Part shown: positions 28,397 through 37,410 of the stretch, in pieces
Position numbering within the stretch: the first letter of the stretch is position 1
How the letters are laid out: each line of letters opens with the position of its first letter
Assembly (NCBI RefSeq): GCF_029783845.1
Contig: NZ_LWID01000001.1
Coordinates: 806,001-870,000, forward strand
DNA from: Volucribacter amazonae
GTDB taxonomy: Bacteria; Pseudomonadota; Gammaproteobacteria; Enterobacterales; Pasteurellaceae
Reading direction: 5' to 3'
Length of the DNA stretch: 64,000 nt
Notes under the pieces: model-generated
What the model was told of the DNA's origin: nothing
The model's input: the letters and a program-made list of their open reading frames with translations, nothing else
The model's database searches: none
Program-made: the position numbers and the translations under genes

Positions 28397-28777
28397 TTAT
28401 TTTCTGAAATTTTGCATTATTTGAATAATCAGCTTTTTTTGTGGATCAGATAAATTTAGGAATAAACTAAGCAATTTCTTGTCTAAAGAGGATAAAAGTG
28501 ATGTTGAGCTTTTTGAATCATCAATACCGTATTTTAACCATTGCTCCGATACATTAAGCCATTTAGATAAAGTAACTATCTTATTAGCAGAAGGCACTGA
28601 CAAGCCGTTTAACCATTTATGTACGGCTTGTTGAGTAACGGGTTCTTCAGGGTGGCGTAAATTAAACCTTGTTGCTATATCACTGGTTTTTAAATGAGCT
28701 AAGTTTGCCATTTTCAGTGCTAATCGCAATCTGACCCCAAAATCTTCTTTTTCAGGACTAATATTCATAGTGGGCAT
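28397..28777 (-). CDS. Phage-repressor-like HTH protein
   Basis: A protein of about 126 residues with an N-terminal helix-turn-helix region in which TSDIATRFNLRHPEEPVTQQ is followed by AVHKWLNGLSVPSANKIVTL. This is the pattern of short CI/Cro-like regulators that use a phage-type HTH. The start is unsure: ATG 28777 (MPTMNISPEK) is chosen; ATG 28768 or an upstream ATG at 28828 are alternatives. The C-terminus is a short hydrophobic helix region (KKLLSLFLNLSDPQKKLIIQ). It is divergent from the Sel1-type lipoprotein gene. No structural phage genes are nearby. Confidence 0.7.
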   Translation of the reverse strand: MPTMNISPEKEDFGVRLRLALKMANLAHLKTSDIATRFNLRHPEEPVTQQAVHKWLNGLSVPSANKIVTLSKWLNVSEQWLKYGIDDSKSSTSLLSSLDKKLLSLFLNLSDPQKKLIIQIMQNFRK

Positions 28778-28899
28778 TATGCTTGCATTTAAGATGAAAA
28801 TGTAAACTTTATGGTTTTTATAAACCAAATGGTTTTCAATAGTTTTTTTACGGTAGAATATTTGCTTATGTAAAGCTAATGAATGATAAAGTCAGGTAA

Positions 28900-29547
28900 A
28901 TGAAAAAATCAGTTATCACTCTCAGTATAATTTTTTTAGTAACAGCTTGTAGTTCTAACACTGAACTTGCATTCCAATATTATAAAGAGAAAAACTATCC
29001 TAAGGCTTTTAACTATTATGTTAAAGCAGCTGAAACAGAGCCTAATTCTCATAATCACATTAATTTGGGCTACTTTTATCAAAATGGATTAGGTACTGAG
29101 AAAAATATTGAATTAGCAGAATATTGGTATAAACAAGCAATACGAAAATATAATGCCAATCTCGCTAGAATAAATTTAGGTTGGCTCTATATTCAAGATA
29201 AATCGCCACGTGACTGCTCAACAGGATTAAATTATCTATTTAACTCTATTAATCCAAATACGCAATATATTTTAGATGATTTAAAAGATTATTTTGGCTT
29301 TAATGGTTTCTACCCTTTAAAACCTACAAATCTGCCTTTTGGTAATATGACACAAGGAGAACAACTTGCTTATGCTGGTATTTTAATGGGAAAAGTGGGG
29401 TTAGGATCTTTTCAAGATATTCAATATCTCACTAGTCAATATGCTACTCAGAACCATGCTAATGCCATAGAAAATCAATATATAGAACAGCAGAATCAAA
29501 AAATTTATCAACATTTATTAACCCAATGTCAAAATAAAGTTTGGTAA
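28900..29547 (+). CDS. Sel1/TPR-like repeat lipoprotein
   Basis: A 215-residue lipoprotein with lipobox LVTAC (Cys17). Two Sel1-like repeats follow (AFQYYKEKNYPKAFNYYVKA; INLGYFYQNGLGTEKNIELA, then EYWYKQA; then a third diverged NLGWLYIQD). Such repeats form helical solenoids for protein contacts. The last 100 residues have no recognisable domain. It is the first gene of a plus-strand group with a small membrane protein and two DUF805 proteins, 15 bp apart from the next gene. Function unknown. Confidence 0.7.
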   Translation: MKKSVITLSIIFLVTACSSNTELAFQYYKEKNYPKAFNYYVKAAETEPNSHNHINLGYFYQNGLGTEKNIELAEYWYKQAIRKYNANLARINLGWLYIQDKSPRDCSTGLNYLFNSINPNTQYILDDLKDYFGFNGFYPLKPTNLPFGNMTQGEQLAYAGILMGKVGLGSFQDIQYLTSQYATQNHANAIENQYIEQQNQKIYQHLLTQCQNKVW

Positions 29548-29562
29548 TTTCAAGGAGATATT

Positions 29563-29748
29563 ATGGCTATTTATATTGTTACCAGTATTTTAATATCATT
29601 TTTTCTACATAAATATTTGTTTGTTGGAATAACCTCAGGCTGGATTGCTTATGGTATTGCTAATCTGTTTATTCCTGAATGGGCTGCAGCCATTGGAATA
29701 ATAATAGGAATTATAGCTTCAATTCCACCACATTCATCTAATAATTAA
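29563..29748 (+). CDS. Small two-helix membrane protein
   Basis: A 61-residue hydrophobic protein with a CAAGGAGAT ribosome site. Two membrane segments are visible: residues 3-31 and 37-54 (AAAIGIIIGIIASIP). It lies 15 bp after the Sel1-type lipoprotein gene and 25 bp before a DUF805 gene, so the three are probably co-transcribed. I do not recognise a family. Confidence 0.6.
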   Translation: MAIYIVTSILISFFLHKYLFVGITSGWIAYGIANLFIPEWAAAIGIIIGIIASIPPHSSNN

Positions 29749-29773
29749 ATATCCACTTAAATAAGGAATAAAT

Positions 29774-30133
29774 ATGAAAATCGGAAGAATGAGACGTTTA
29801 GATTATGGTCTTTGGTATATTGGGTTATTTGTTTTTGATTTATTTCTATGGGTATTTTTTACAGCATTAGAAAAGTATATTGATAATTCACTTTATGAAC
29901 TTGATTTATTTCAATCATTCATTATTTTTGGCTGGAGCATCATTATTTTGATTATTTATACATTAATGAGATTTTATTTTATTATTGCCAGATTTCATGA
30001 TCTTGGTAAAAGTGGTTATTACAGCCTATGGACAATTATTCCCATTGCTGGTTGTATTATTAGTTTTATTCTCCTTTTTCTTAAAGGAGAAGTTGGTGAT
30101 AATCAATATGGCAAAGATCCAAAGTCAAAGTAG
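29774..30133 (+). CDS. DUF805 inner-membrane protein (paralogue 1)
   Basis: A 119-residue membrane protein with the DUF805 pattern: short basic N-terminus MKIGRMRRLDYG, membrane helices, the conserved RFHDLGKSGYYSLWTIIP and the C-terminal FLKGEVGDNQYGKDPK. It is a tandem paralogue of the next gene: the first 12 residues and the HDLGKSGYYSLWT block are shared. The function of DUF805 proteins is unknown. Confidence 0.82.
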   Translation: MKIGRMRRLDYGLWYIGLFVFDLFLWVFFTALEKYIDNSLYELDLFQSFIIFGWSIIILIIYTLMRFYFIIARFHDLGKSGYYSLWTIIPIAGCIISFILLFLKGEVGDNQYGKDPKSK

Positions 30134-30191
30134 AGAAAATTGTTAATAAATAACTACTTTCACTTATACTAATTTAAATAAGGAATAATAT

Positions 30192-30593
30192 ATGAAAATC
30201 GGAAGAATGAGACGCTTAGATTATGGTATTTACTATATTAGTTCATGTTTTTTTAGTTCTATGATATGGATTTTTTTATTAAGTTTAATAAGAAATATTG
30301 ATTATTTATATTATGAATATTATGCTTGTCAATTACTTATTATTTTTATAACTGCTATAATTCTTCTCATTTTTTATACTGTACCTAGATTTTATTGTAT
30401 TATTGCTCGCCTACATGATCTTGGTAAAAGTGGTTATTATAGCCTATGGACACTCCTTCCCTTTGTTAGCTTTATTCTTATTTTTCTTAAAGGGGAAGAT
30501 AGGGATAATCAATATGGCGAAGATCCAAAATCAAAAGGAAAGAAATTGTTAATGAATAATCTATATGACACCAATTTAGATGAAAAACAATAA
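30192..30593 (+). CDS. DUF805 inner-membrane protein (paralogue 2)
   Basis: A 133-residue DUF805 protein, tandem copy of the previous gene. It shares the start MKIGRMRRLDYG and the block ARLHDLGKSGYYSLWTLLP, but the membrane segments between have diverged strongly and it has a longer tail (SKGKKLLMNNLYDTNLDEKQ). The upstream sequence AATAAGGAATA is also alike in both genes, as expected from duplication. Confidence 0.82.
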   Translation: MKIGRMRRLDYGIYYISSCFFSSMIWIFLLSLIRNIDYLYYEYYACQLLIIFITAIILLIFYTVPRFYCIIARLHDLGKSGYYSLWTLLPFVSFILIFLKGEDRDNQYGEDPKSKGKKLLMNNLYDTNLDEKQ

Positions 30594-30630
30594 AAAAACA
30601 TTATAGATTACTAATATAAAGAGGTATTTA

Positions 30631-31031
30631 ATGAAAAAAGTAAAATTCTATTAATTAATATTATAAAACGCTTTAATTTCTTAATATTTATTCTTATCAG
30701 CTTTTTGGGACTAATCAGTTTACCCATTCAAGCAAATGATATAAAACAGCTACAACAACAAGCTAATCAATGAGATCTAAATGCCCAAACTAATTTGGGG
30801 CTAATATATGCTAATGGACAAGGAGTAAGACAAGATTATTTTAAAGCCGTAGAATGGTATAATAAAGCGGCTGAACAAGGTCATGCCACAGCACAAAATA
30901 ATTTAGGTATCATGTATCAATATGGAAAGGGAGTTCGCCAAAACCTTTCTGAAGCAAAAGAATGGTTTGGTAAAGCTTGTGATAATGGTTTACAACAAGG
31001 TTGTGATTTGTATAGAGAATTGAATTATTGA
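30631..31031 (+). pseudogene. Sel1-repeat secreted protein, broken
   Basis: ATG 30631 (after AAGAGGTAT) is followed by an A6 run; adding one A restores a frame reading MKKSKILLINIIKRF, then a hydrophobic signal (FILISFLGLISLPIQAND). That frame has an in-frame TGA at 30771, after which the Sel1 repeats run intact: NLGLIYANGQGVRQDYFKAV, EWYNKAAEQGHATAQNNLGI, MYQYGKGVRQNLSEAKEWFG. The 78-residue part from TTG 30795 could still be made but lacks a signal peptide. One frameshift and one nonsense change make a pseudogene most likely; a slip in the A-run could repair only the first. Confidence 0.75.
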
Positions 31032-31041
31032 TAACCATTAA

Positions 31042-31067
31042 TTAGGGCTAAAATAGATTAGCCCTAA
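31042..31067. terminator. Hairpin after the Sel1 pseudogene
   Basis: The arms TTAGGGCTAA (31042-31051) and TTAGCCCTAA (31058-31067) are perfect complements with a 6-base loop. There is only a weak T-run on either strand. It lies between convergent genes and could serve both. Confidence 0.65.
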
Positions 31068-31134
31068 AACAAACATTATCTCAAGCATTATGAAAAAGAT
31101 TTTTCTTTAATACTTTAATTAATCTTAACTTTTA

Positions 31135-31515
31135 TTACATTAAAGAATGACTATTCCCTTTCGGATCTTCGCCAAAGCGGTTTGTTCCTCTTGTGCCGTC
31201 AAAGAGCATAAAGACAAATAAGACGATTGCACCGATAATAGGAATAAAAGCAATTAAAATCCACCAGCCTGAACGATCGGTGTCGTGTAACCGTCTTACG
31301 GTTACAGCAATACTTGGTAATAATACAGCTAATACATATAAACCACCTAAAAATCCAACACCAAGCTCAGGATTATAAGTCCCCGTCATACCATCAACAA
31401 TACTTAAAATAAAAGAAATGATCAGATTAAATAAGCAAAAAAACCAATATTCCTTGCGTCTTGCTCGCCCTGTAAATGTAGCATATTGTTTTAATACACT
31501 GATATACCAATTCAT
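31135..31515 (-). CDS. DUF805 inner-membrane protein
   Basis: A 126-residue DUF805 protein: MNWYISVLKQYATFTGRARR, then KEYWFFCLFN, membrane helices, VRRLHDTDRSGWWILIAFIP and the C-terminal LFDGTRGTNRFGEDPKG. This is the canonical, YhaH-like form. I start at ATG 31515 behind GGAGG; the four extra codons upstream lack support. It ends the accessory cluster and is divergent from galE. The relic at 28325-28390 came from a close relative. Confidence 0.88.
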   Translation of the reverse strand: MNWYISVLKQYATFTGRARRKEYWFFCLFNLIISFILSIVDGMTGTYNPELGVGFLGGLYVLAVLLPSIAVTVRRLHDTDRSGWWILIAFIPIIGAIVLFVFMLFDGTRGTNRFGEDPKGNSHSLM

Positions 31516-31649
31516 AATGTCCTCCATTTTGCAGTTAAGATAAGTTATTTATAGCACAAATTAGCATAAAGAGAATGAATTTTTACTTTCTTTTCTAACA
31601 GATAATGCGATAATTTAGGCTAATTTTGGGTATAAAGAGGAATTCAATT

Positions 31650-32669
31650 ATGGCAATTTTAGTCACAGGCGGTGCGGGTTATATTGGCTCTCATACACTC
31701 GTTGAATTATTAAACGCAGGCAAACAGGTGGTAGTATTAGATAATTTGGTTAATTCGTCAGCGAAATCTTTAGAGCGTGTTGAGCAAATTACGGGCAAAT
31801 CTGTCAATTTTTATCAAGGCGATGTGTTAGATCGTGAGTTATTACAACAAATTTTCCAACAACATTCTATTGATTCGGTAATTCATTTTGCAGGGTTAAA
31901 AGCGGTTGGTGAATCGGTGCAGAAGCCGATTGAATATTATATGAACAATGTAACAGGCTCGTTAGTCCTGATTGATGAAATGCGTAAAGCGGGTGTGTGG
32001 AATTTTGTGTTTAGTTCTTCCGCAACCGTATATGGCGATCCTGAGATTATTCCAATTACAGAAGATTGCTCTGTGGGGGGAACAACCAACCCTTATGGTA
32101 CCTCAAAATTTATGGTGGAAAAAACCTTGATTGATGTTGCCAAAGCTATTCCACAATTTAGCTTAACTATCTTGCGTTATTTTAATCCCGTGGGCGCGCA
32201 TTCAAGCGGTTTAATTGGCGAAGATCCTAATGGTATTCCCAATAATTTATTGCCTTATATTAGCCAAGTTGCTATTGGTAAACTTCCGAAACTGTCTATT
32301 TTTGGCAATGATTATGATACTGCAGACGGCACAGGCGTGCGTGATTATATTCATGTGGTAGATTTAGCTATTGGTCATCTTAAAGCCCTTGAGCGTCATT
32401 ATAATGATGCAGGTTTACACATTTATAATCTCGGTACAGGGCAAGGTTATTCGGTATTAGATATGGTAAACGCCTTTGAGCAAGCCAATCAAATCCAAAT
32501 TCCTTACCAATTCGCCCCTCGCCGAGCAGGCGATATTGCCACTTGTTACTCTGATCCTACCTTAGCTAAACAGCAATTAGGCTGGGTTGCCGAACGAGAT
32601 TTAACCACCATGATGAAAGACACTTGGCATTGGCAAAAAAATAATCCACAAGGTTATAAAGACGAATAA
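31650..32669 (+). CDS. galE: UDP-glucose 4-epimerase
   Basis: Interconverts UDP-glucose and UDP-galactose for galactose use and LPS sugars. The 339-residue extended SDR has GGAGYIGSH (residues 7-15), SSSATVYGD and the catalytic YxxxK in [12 protein letters not shown] 31650 follows AGAGG; an upstream in-frame start is not supported. Its stop overlaps the ampG-like start by 1 bp. The order galE-ampG-like-adk is like that in H. influenzae. Confidence 0.94.
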   Translation: MAILVTGGAGYIGSHTLVELLNAGKQVVVLDNLVNSSAKSLERVEQITGKSVNFYQGDVLDRELLQQIFQQHSIDSVIHFAGLKAVGESVQKPIEYYMNNVTGSLVLIDEMRKAGVWNFVFSSSATVYGDPEIIPITEDCSVGGTTNPYGTSKFMVEKTLIDVAKAIPQFSLTILRYFNPVGAHSSGLIGEDPNGIPNNLLPYISQVAIGKLPKLSIFGNDYDTADGTGVRDYIHVVDLAIGHLKALERHYNDAGLHIYNLGTGQGYSVLDMVNAFEQANQIQIPYQFAPRRAGDIATCYSDPTLAKQQLGWVAERDLTTMMKDTWHWQKNNPQGYKDE

Positions 32670-33955
32670 TGATATCCCGTTCACCTTCCCTCATTAGCCA
32701 GATCTTTAGCCGTAATATGCTTATTTGTGTATTTACTGGCTTTAGTTCTGGTTTACCCCTTTATATTTTAGTTTCCTTAATTCCTGTTTGGCTACGCAGC
32801 CAACAAATTGCTCTAGAAACCATTGGCTTACTTACCTTAACGAGCTTGCCCTATACTTGGAAATTCTTATGGTCACCATTTCTTGATCGTTTTAGTTTAC
32901 CCCTTGGGCGGCGGCGTGGTTGGATATTGCTTTCCCAACTGGGCTTAATTATATCGCTTGCCAGTTTCGGATTATTGCAACCAACACAAACGGAGCATTT
33001 AACCTTAGTGGCTATACTTGCTACCTTAACCGCATTTTTATCCGCAACGCAAGATATTGTACTTGATGCTTATCGGCGAGAAATTTTAACCGATAATGAA
33101 TTAGGGCTAGGTAATTCAATCCACGTTAATGCCTATCGTATCTCTGGGCTGATTCCCGGTTCTTTATCCTTGATTTTATCCGATCATTTGCCTTGGCATA
33201 CAGTGTTTATCATTACCGCATTGTTTATGCTACCTGGTATTTTTATGACCTTATGCCTTGCTAAAGAACCTCAAGTGGCTTTGCGTCCTAACCGTACCTT
33301 ACGCGAAACCGTACTTGAACCCTTTCAAGAGTTTTTTAGTCGCAAAGGAATTATGCCTGCATTGGGTATTCTCGCCTTTATTTTTCTGTATAAATTAGGC
33401 GATAGTATGGCAACTGCATTGATTTCGCCATTTTATTTAGATATGGGCTTTAGCAAGACCGATATTGGCATTGTGGTAAAAAATGCCTCACTATGGCCCA
33501 TGATTTTAGCAGGGATTTTAGGGGGCATTATTATGCTCAAAATTGGCATTAATAAAGCCCTATGGTTATTTGGTTTAGTGCAAATTGTTACAATCTTAGG
33601 TTTTGCTTGGCTGGCAAGCCATGGACGTTTTGAGCAAATCAATAGCTATGCCCTTATTTCTTTAACCCTTGTGGTGGCTGCGGAATATATTGGTATAGGA
33701 TTAGGCACTGCCGCCTTTGTGGCATTTATGGCAAGAGAAACCAACCCTATTCATACCGCTACACAATTAGCGTTATTTACCAGTTTAGCGGCATTACCTC
33801 GCTCTCTATTTAATTCTCAAGCAGGGGTTTTAATTGATTATTTCGGCTATTATCATTATTTCTGGTTCTGCTTTTGGCTCGCTGTGCCGGGTATGCTCTG
33901 TTTAATTTGGGTTGCCCCTTGGCGAGAGAAGCAAAACAAACCCCAGCAAAATTAA
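32669..33955 (+). CDS. ampG: AmpG-type muropeptide MFS permease
   Basis: A 428-residue, about 12-helix inner-membrane protein. Typical AmpG features are FTGFSSGLPLYIL at the start, LPYTWKFLWSPFLDRF and LGRRRGWILLSQ near helix 2-3, and ATQDIVLDAYRREIL. AmpG imports GlcNAc-anhydroMurNAc peptides for cell-wall recycling. It is shorter than E. coli AmpG (491), like the other Pasteurellaceae forms. It is coupled to galE (TAATG). Confidence 0.87.
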   Translation: MISRSPSLISQIFSRNMLICVFTGFSSGLPLYILVSLIPVWLRSQQIALETIGLLTLTSLPYTWKFLWSPFLDRFSLPLGRRRGWILLSQLGLIISLASFGLLQPTQTEHLTLVAILATLTAFLSATQDIVLDAYRREILTDNELGLGNSIHVNAYRISGLIPGSLSLILSDHLPWHTVFIITALFMLPGIFMTLCLAKEPQVALRPNRTLRETVLEPFQEFFSRKGIMPALGILAFIFLYKLGDSMATALISPFYLDMGFSKTDIGIVVKNASLWPMILAGILGGIIMLKIGINKALWLFGLVQIVTILGFAWLASHGRFEQINSYALISLTLVVAAEYIGIGLGTAAFVAFMARETNPIHTATQLALFTSLAALPRSLFNSQAGVLIDYFGYYHYFWFCFWLAVPGMLCLIWVAPWREKQNKPQQN

Positions 33956-34093
33956 GCTATAAGTGATTAAAGTGCGGTCAAATTTTAACAAGTTTTTAGA
34001 ATATCTTGAGTTTTATTAGGAATATAGGTATTTTATAACGGTTTTTAAGACAATCAGGTAAATTACCTCGGTAATTTTCCACAAAATCCATAA

Positions 34094-34765
<672 letters not shown>

Positions 34766-34798
34766 TCTATCATTCTAAATAATGTACAAATTCGGTAC

Positions 34799-34831
34799 GA
34801 CTATAAAAGGGCAAATCGCCCTTTTATAGTC
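34799..34831. terminator. Strong hairpin after adk
   Basis: Arms GACTATAAAAGGGC (34799-34812) and GCCCTTTTATAGTC (34818-34831) are perfect 14-base complements with loop AAATC. The ends GACTATA and TATAGTC are those of the Correia-like repeat, so the terminator may have been formed from, or captured by, such an element. Confidence 0.8.
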
Positions 34832-34858
34832 ATCTTATTTTAAATTAAAACGACTATA
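34825..34858. repeat. Correia-like miniature, 34 bp (copy E)
   Basis: TATAGTCATCTTATTTTAAA, then TTAAAACGACTATA: only the two ends of the element joined. Its length is the same 34 bp as the copy at 44909-44942, in the opposite orientation. It overlaps the right arm of the adk terminator. Confidence 0.65.
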
Positions 34859-34863
34859 CTCTT

Positions 34864-35445
34864 ATGCTTATTGAAACCCACCCTTTCCCACCTGTTTTAC
34901 CCCCAAAGGCAACAGTAATGATGATGGGAACCTTTCCGCCCAAAGAAGAAAAACGTTGTATGGAATTCCATTACCCGAATTTTCAAAATGATATGTGGCG
35001 AATTTATGGATTAGTGTTTTTTAATGATCCTCATTATTTTCAAGTCAATAATGAAAAACGCTTTGATCCTAATAAAATTAAAGATTTTTTCTATCAAAAA
35101 GGCATCGCAACCTGCCCAACCGTAATGAAAGCTATTCGTGAACAAGATAATGCCTCAGACAAATTTCTCAAAATTGTTGAACCTGTAAACTTAACGCATA
35201 TCCTTGAACAACTTCCTGATTGCCAATGGATTTTTACCACTGGCGGTAAAGCCACAGAAATTCTTCTCAGCTTATTACCTGAAAAAATTAAAGCCCCTAA
35301 AACCAATCAATATATTGATTTCCCCTTTCAACATCGCTCATTAAAACTCTACCGCCTACCCTCTACCTCAAGAGCCTATCCACTGAGTTTAGAGAAAAAA
35401 GCTCAAGCCTATAAAACTTTTTTTGAGCTAGCAGGGGTTTTATAG
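34864..35445 (+). CDS. Uracil-DNA-glycosylase-superfamily protein
   Basis: A 193-residue protein. The N-terminal MMMGTFPPKEEKR and FHYPNFQNDMWRIYG resemble motif 1 of the UDG superfamily (as in Mug and hypoxanthine-DNA glycosylases, where a GS.P.....Y..P.N.FW pattern is found). LPSTSRAY near the C-terminus resembles motif 2 (LPSTSxA). It probably removes a deaminated base from DNA. It lacks the classical family-1 GQDPYH motif. The exact substrate is not shown. It starts right behind a 34-bp repeat and ends before a hairpin. Confidence 0.68.
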   Translation: MLIETHPFPPVLPPKATVMMMGTFPPKEEKRCMEFHYPNFQNDMWRIYGLVFFNDPHYFQVNNEKRFDPNKIKDFFYQKGIATCPTVMKAIREQDNASDKFLKIVEPVNLTHILEQLPDCQWIFTTGGKATEILLSLLPEKIKAPKTNQYIDFPFQHRSLKLYRLPSTSRAYPLSLEKKAQAYKTFFELAGVL

Positions 35446-35469
35446 TTGTTCCTCTTTAAAAGAAATAAA

Positions 35470-35504
35470 AAATAGATAGCTAATTAATCATTAGCTATCT
35501 ATTT
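35470..35504. terminator. AT-rich hairpin after the UDG-like gene
   Basis: Arms AAATAGATAGCTAAT (35470-35484) and ATTAGCTATCTATTT (35490-35504), perfect 15-base complements, loop of 5. The stem is AT-rich. The rest of the 313-bp gap (to 35758) holds the fhu promoter and no gene. Confidence 0.7.
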
Positions 35505-35671
35505 AAAACTTATTCAACCTACCTTTTATCATCGTTTCTCGTTAAATAAGACAAAAATAAGAAATAACAATGCAAAAATAATCTCAAAACTTACCGCTCT
35601 TTAGTTTTTTACTATTTAAAAACTAACAAAAATGTCTTGAATTACATTTTTCAACAAACATAGAAATCAAA

Positions 35672-35700
35672 TTGAAATTATTTTTATTTACAGTTAAAAT
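35672..35700 (+). promoter_or_regulatory. Sigma-70 promoter of the fhu operon
   Basis: TTGAAA (35672-35677) and TAAAAT (35695-35700) with a 17-bp spacer. It gives a start about 35707 and a leader of about 50 bases. The AT-rich spacer could hold a Fur box, but I see no convincing GATAATGATAATCATTATC-like match, so iron control is expected from family knowledge rather than seen. Confidence 0.6.
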
Positions 35701-35758
35701 CTTGCCGATTTTTTCCACAGCATAAATGTCAGCAAGAATAAAATAAGGAGAGGAAATT

Positions 35759-36523
35759 GTGTTTCAATTAAAACAAGTGTCATTTGTGATCCCGCAACGT
35801 ACCTTGTTATATCCTCTTAATTTGAATTTTAGTGCTGGCAAGGTGTATGGCTTAATTGGGCATAATGGTTCAGGGAAATCTACCTTAATTAAATTAATGG
35901 CTCGTCAACAAAAAATCAGTGGTGGGCAGATTTTGCTTAATAAACAGGATATTTCCTCTTGGGGAAGTCGTGATTTTGCGAAACAAGTGGCTTATTTACC
36001 GCAACATTTACCTACTTCAACACAATTAACGGCGCGTGAATTGATTGCTATGGGACGTTATGCGTGGAATGGTTTATTAGGGCGTCAAACTGAAACGGAT
36101 CAGCAGGCGATTGAACGGGCAATGCAACTGACCCATACTTGTCAATTTGCTGAACAATTTATTGATACTCTATCAGGTGGCGAACGCTCTCGCATTTGGT
36201 TAGCCATGTTATTAGCTCAGCAAAGCCAATTTTTATTGCTTGATGAACCCTTAGCCCCTTTGGATATTGCTCATCAAGTGGAAGTTATGCAGTTAATTCG
36301 TCAATTAAGCCGAGAATTGGGCTTAGGAGTAGTGATTGTTATTCATGATATTAACCTTGCCAGCTATTTTTGCGATGAATTAATTGCCTTGCATAGTGGG
36401 CGTTTGTTAATGCAAGGTACGCCGCAACAAATGATTACTCAGCCTAATTTACAAGCGATTTATGGTATTCAACTTAATGTAATGCCTCACCCTAATACCA
36501 CTTGTCCAGTGAGCTTTTACTAA
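35759..36523 (+). CDS. fhuC: Ferric-hydroxamate ABC transporter ATPase
   Basis: A 254-residue FecE/FhuC-type ATPase: Walker A GHNGSGKST (about residue 34), LPQHLPTSTQLTARELIAMG, signature LSGGERSR, Walker B FLLLDEPLAPLD and the switch His region VVIVIHDINLASYFCDE. GTG start at 35759 behind GGAGAGG. It energises siderophore uptake over the inner membrane. Gene order fhuC-fhuD-fhuB-fhuA is that of Actinobacillus pleuropneumoniae. Its stop overlaps fhuD by 1 bp. Confidence 0.9.
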   Translation: MFQLKQVSFVIPQRTLLYPLNLNFSAGKVYGLIGHNGSGKSTLIKLMARQQKISGGQILLNKQDISSWGSRDFAKQVAYLPQHLPTSTQLTARELIAMGRYAWNGLLGRQTETDQQAIERAMQLTHTCQFAEQFIDTLSGGERSRIWLAMLLAQQSQFLLLDEPLAPLDIAHQVEVMQLIRQLSRELGLGVVIVIHDINLASYFCDELIALHSGRLLMQGTPQQMITQPNLQAIYGIQLNVMPHPNTTCPVSFY

Positions 36524-37410
36524 TGAAAAAAATTTTGTTTATTTTCACCGCACTTTACTGTTGCTTTTTCGCTGTTTTGGCACAGGCTCAAACGGGAACT
36601 GCTCGCTATGCAAGCCTTGATTGGACAGTGGCAGAAACTTTGTTAGCCCTAGGGGTTGAGCCTGTGGCGATTGGCGATGTTGAGGCGTATGAAAAATGGG
36701 TGGCAAAGCCTAGTTTACCGCCACAGATTATTGATTTAGGGCTTCGTCATCAACCTAATCTTGAACAAGTGGCTTGGTTAGCCAAGCAAGATAGCCAAAG
36801 ACCGCTTATTTTTATTAATACCCCTTTTTATGCTATGGCAAGTGCAATGCTCAAGCCCTTTGCTCAAGTAGAAATGGTGGATTTTTATCAAGCGGGCAAT
36901 GCTTGGCAAAATATTGTTACTGCCACTCAACAAGTAGCAAATTTAGTAGGGCGAGCGGATTATGCGGAGAAATTATTGGCAAATTTTGATAAACAGATTG
37001 CACAGTTATTGCCACAGGCTCAGCCTTTTATCTCACGTCCTATTGCTTTAGTGCAATTTATTGATACTCGCCACTTACGCATTTATGCGGAAAATAGTTT
37101 ACTTGGCGCGGTGTTAAACCAGCTGGGTTTCCGCAATGCTTGGCAAGGGGAACATAACTTGTGGGGATTTGCCACCATTAATATTACCCAATTAAGCCAA
37201 TTACCCCAAAATGTGCGACTGGTGGTAATTAAACCTTATCCTGCCAATGTGGTGCAAGCCCTTAGCCATAATAGTTTATGGCAACATTTAAAGCTCAATG
37301 AAAACACCTTAGTTTTGCCTGCCATTTGGACCTTTGGCGGTATTCCCTCGGCACAGCGTTTTGCCCAAACCTTGGTGCAGGCATTACAAACAGGAGGGGA
37401 ACCTTGGTAA
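36523..37410 (+). CDS. fhuD: Ferric-hydroxamate binding protein
   Basis: A 295-residue periplasmic class-III binding protein with a signal peptide (cleaved after AQAQ, about residue 23). The pattern ARYASLDWTVAETLLALGVEPVAIGD is the FhuD/FepB-type start of the N-lobe; the C-lobe ends at IWTFGGIPSAQRFAQTL. ATG 36523 overlaps the fhuC stop. A Hin-type uptake core lies in the signal-peptide region. Likely ligands are ferrichrome-type hydroxamates. Confidence 0.87.
   Translation: MKKILFIFTALYCCFFAVLAQAQTGTARYASLDWTVAETLLALGVEPVAIGDVEAYEKWVAKPSLPPQIIDLGLRHQPNLEQVAWLAKQDSQRPLIFINTPFYAMASAMLKPFAQVEMVDFYQAGNAWQNIVTATQQVANLVGRADYAEKLLANFDKQIAQLLPQAQPFISRPIALVQFIDTRHLRIYAENSLLGAVLNQLGFRNAWQGEHNLWGFATINITQLSQLPQNVRLVVIKPYPANVVQALSHNSLWQHLKLNENTLVLPAIWTFGGIPSAQRFAQTLVQALQTGGEPW

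Noticed and set aside
30795..31031. Separate 78-residue Sel1 gene from TTG 30795
   Set aside because: It lacks a ribosome site and signal peptide, while upstream sequence encodes both in frames broken by one base and one stop; a pseudogene explains it better.
28397..31527. Prophage remnant
   Set aside because: Only the repressor-like HTH protein hints at a phage. No integrase, capsid, tail, terminase or lysis gene is present.
35672..35700. Fur box in the fhu promoter
   Set aside because: The AT-rich spacer gives partial matches anywhere; no 19-bp stretch is close enough to the consensus to claim by eye.
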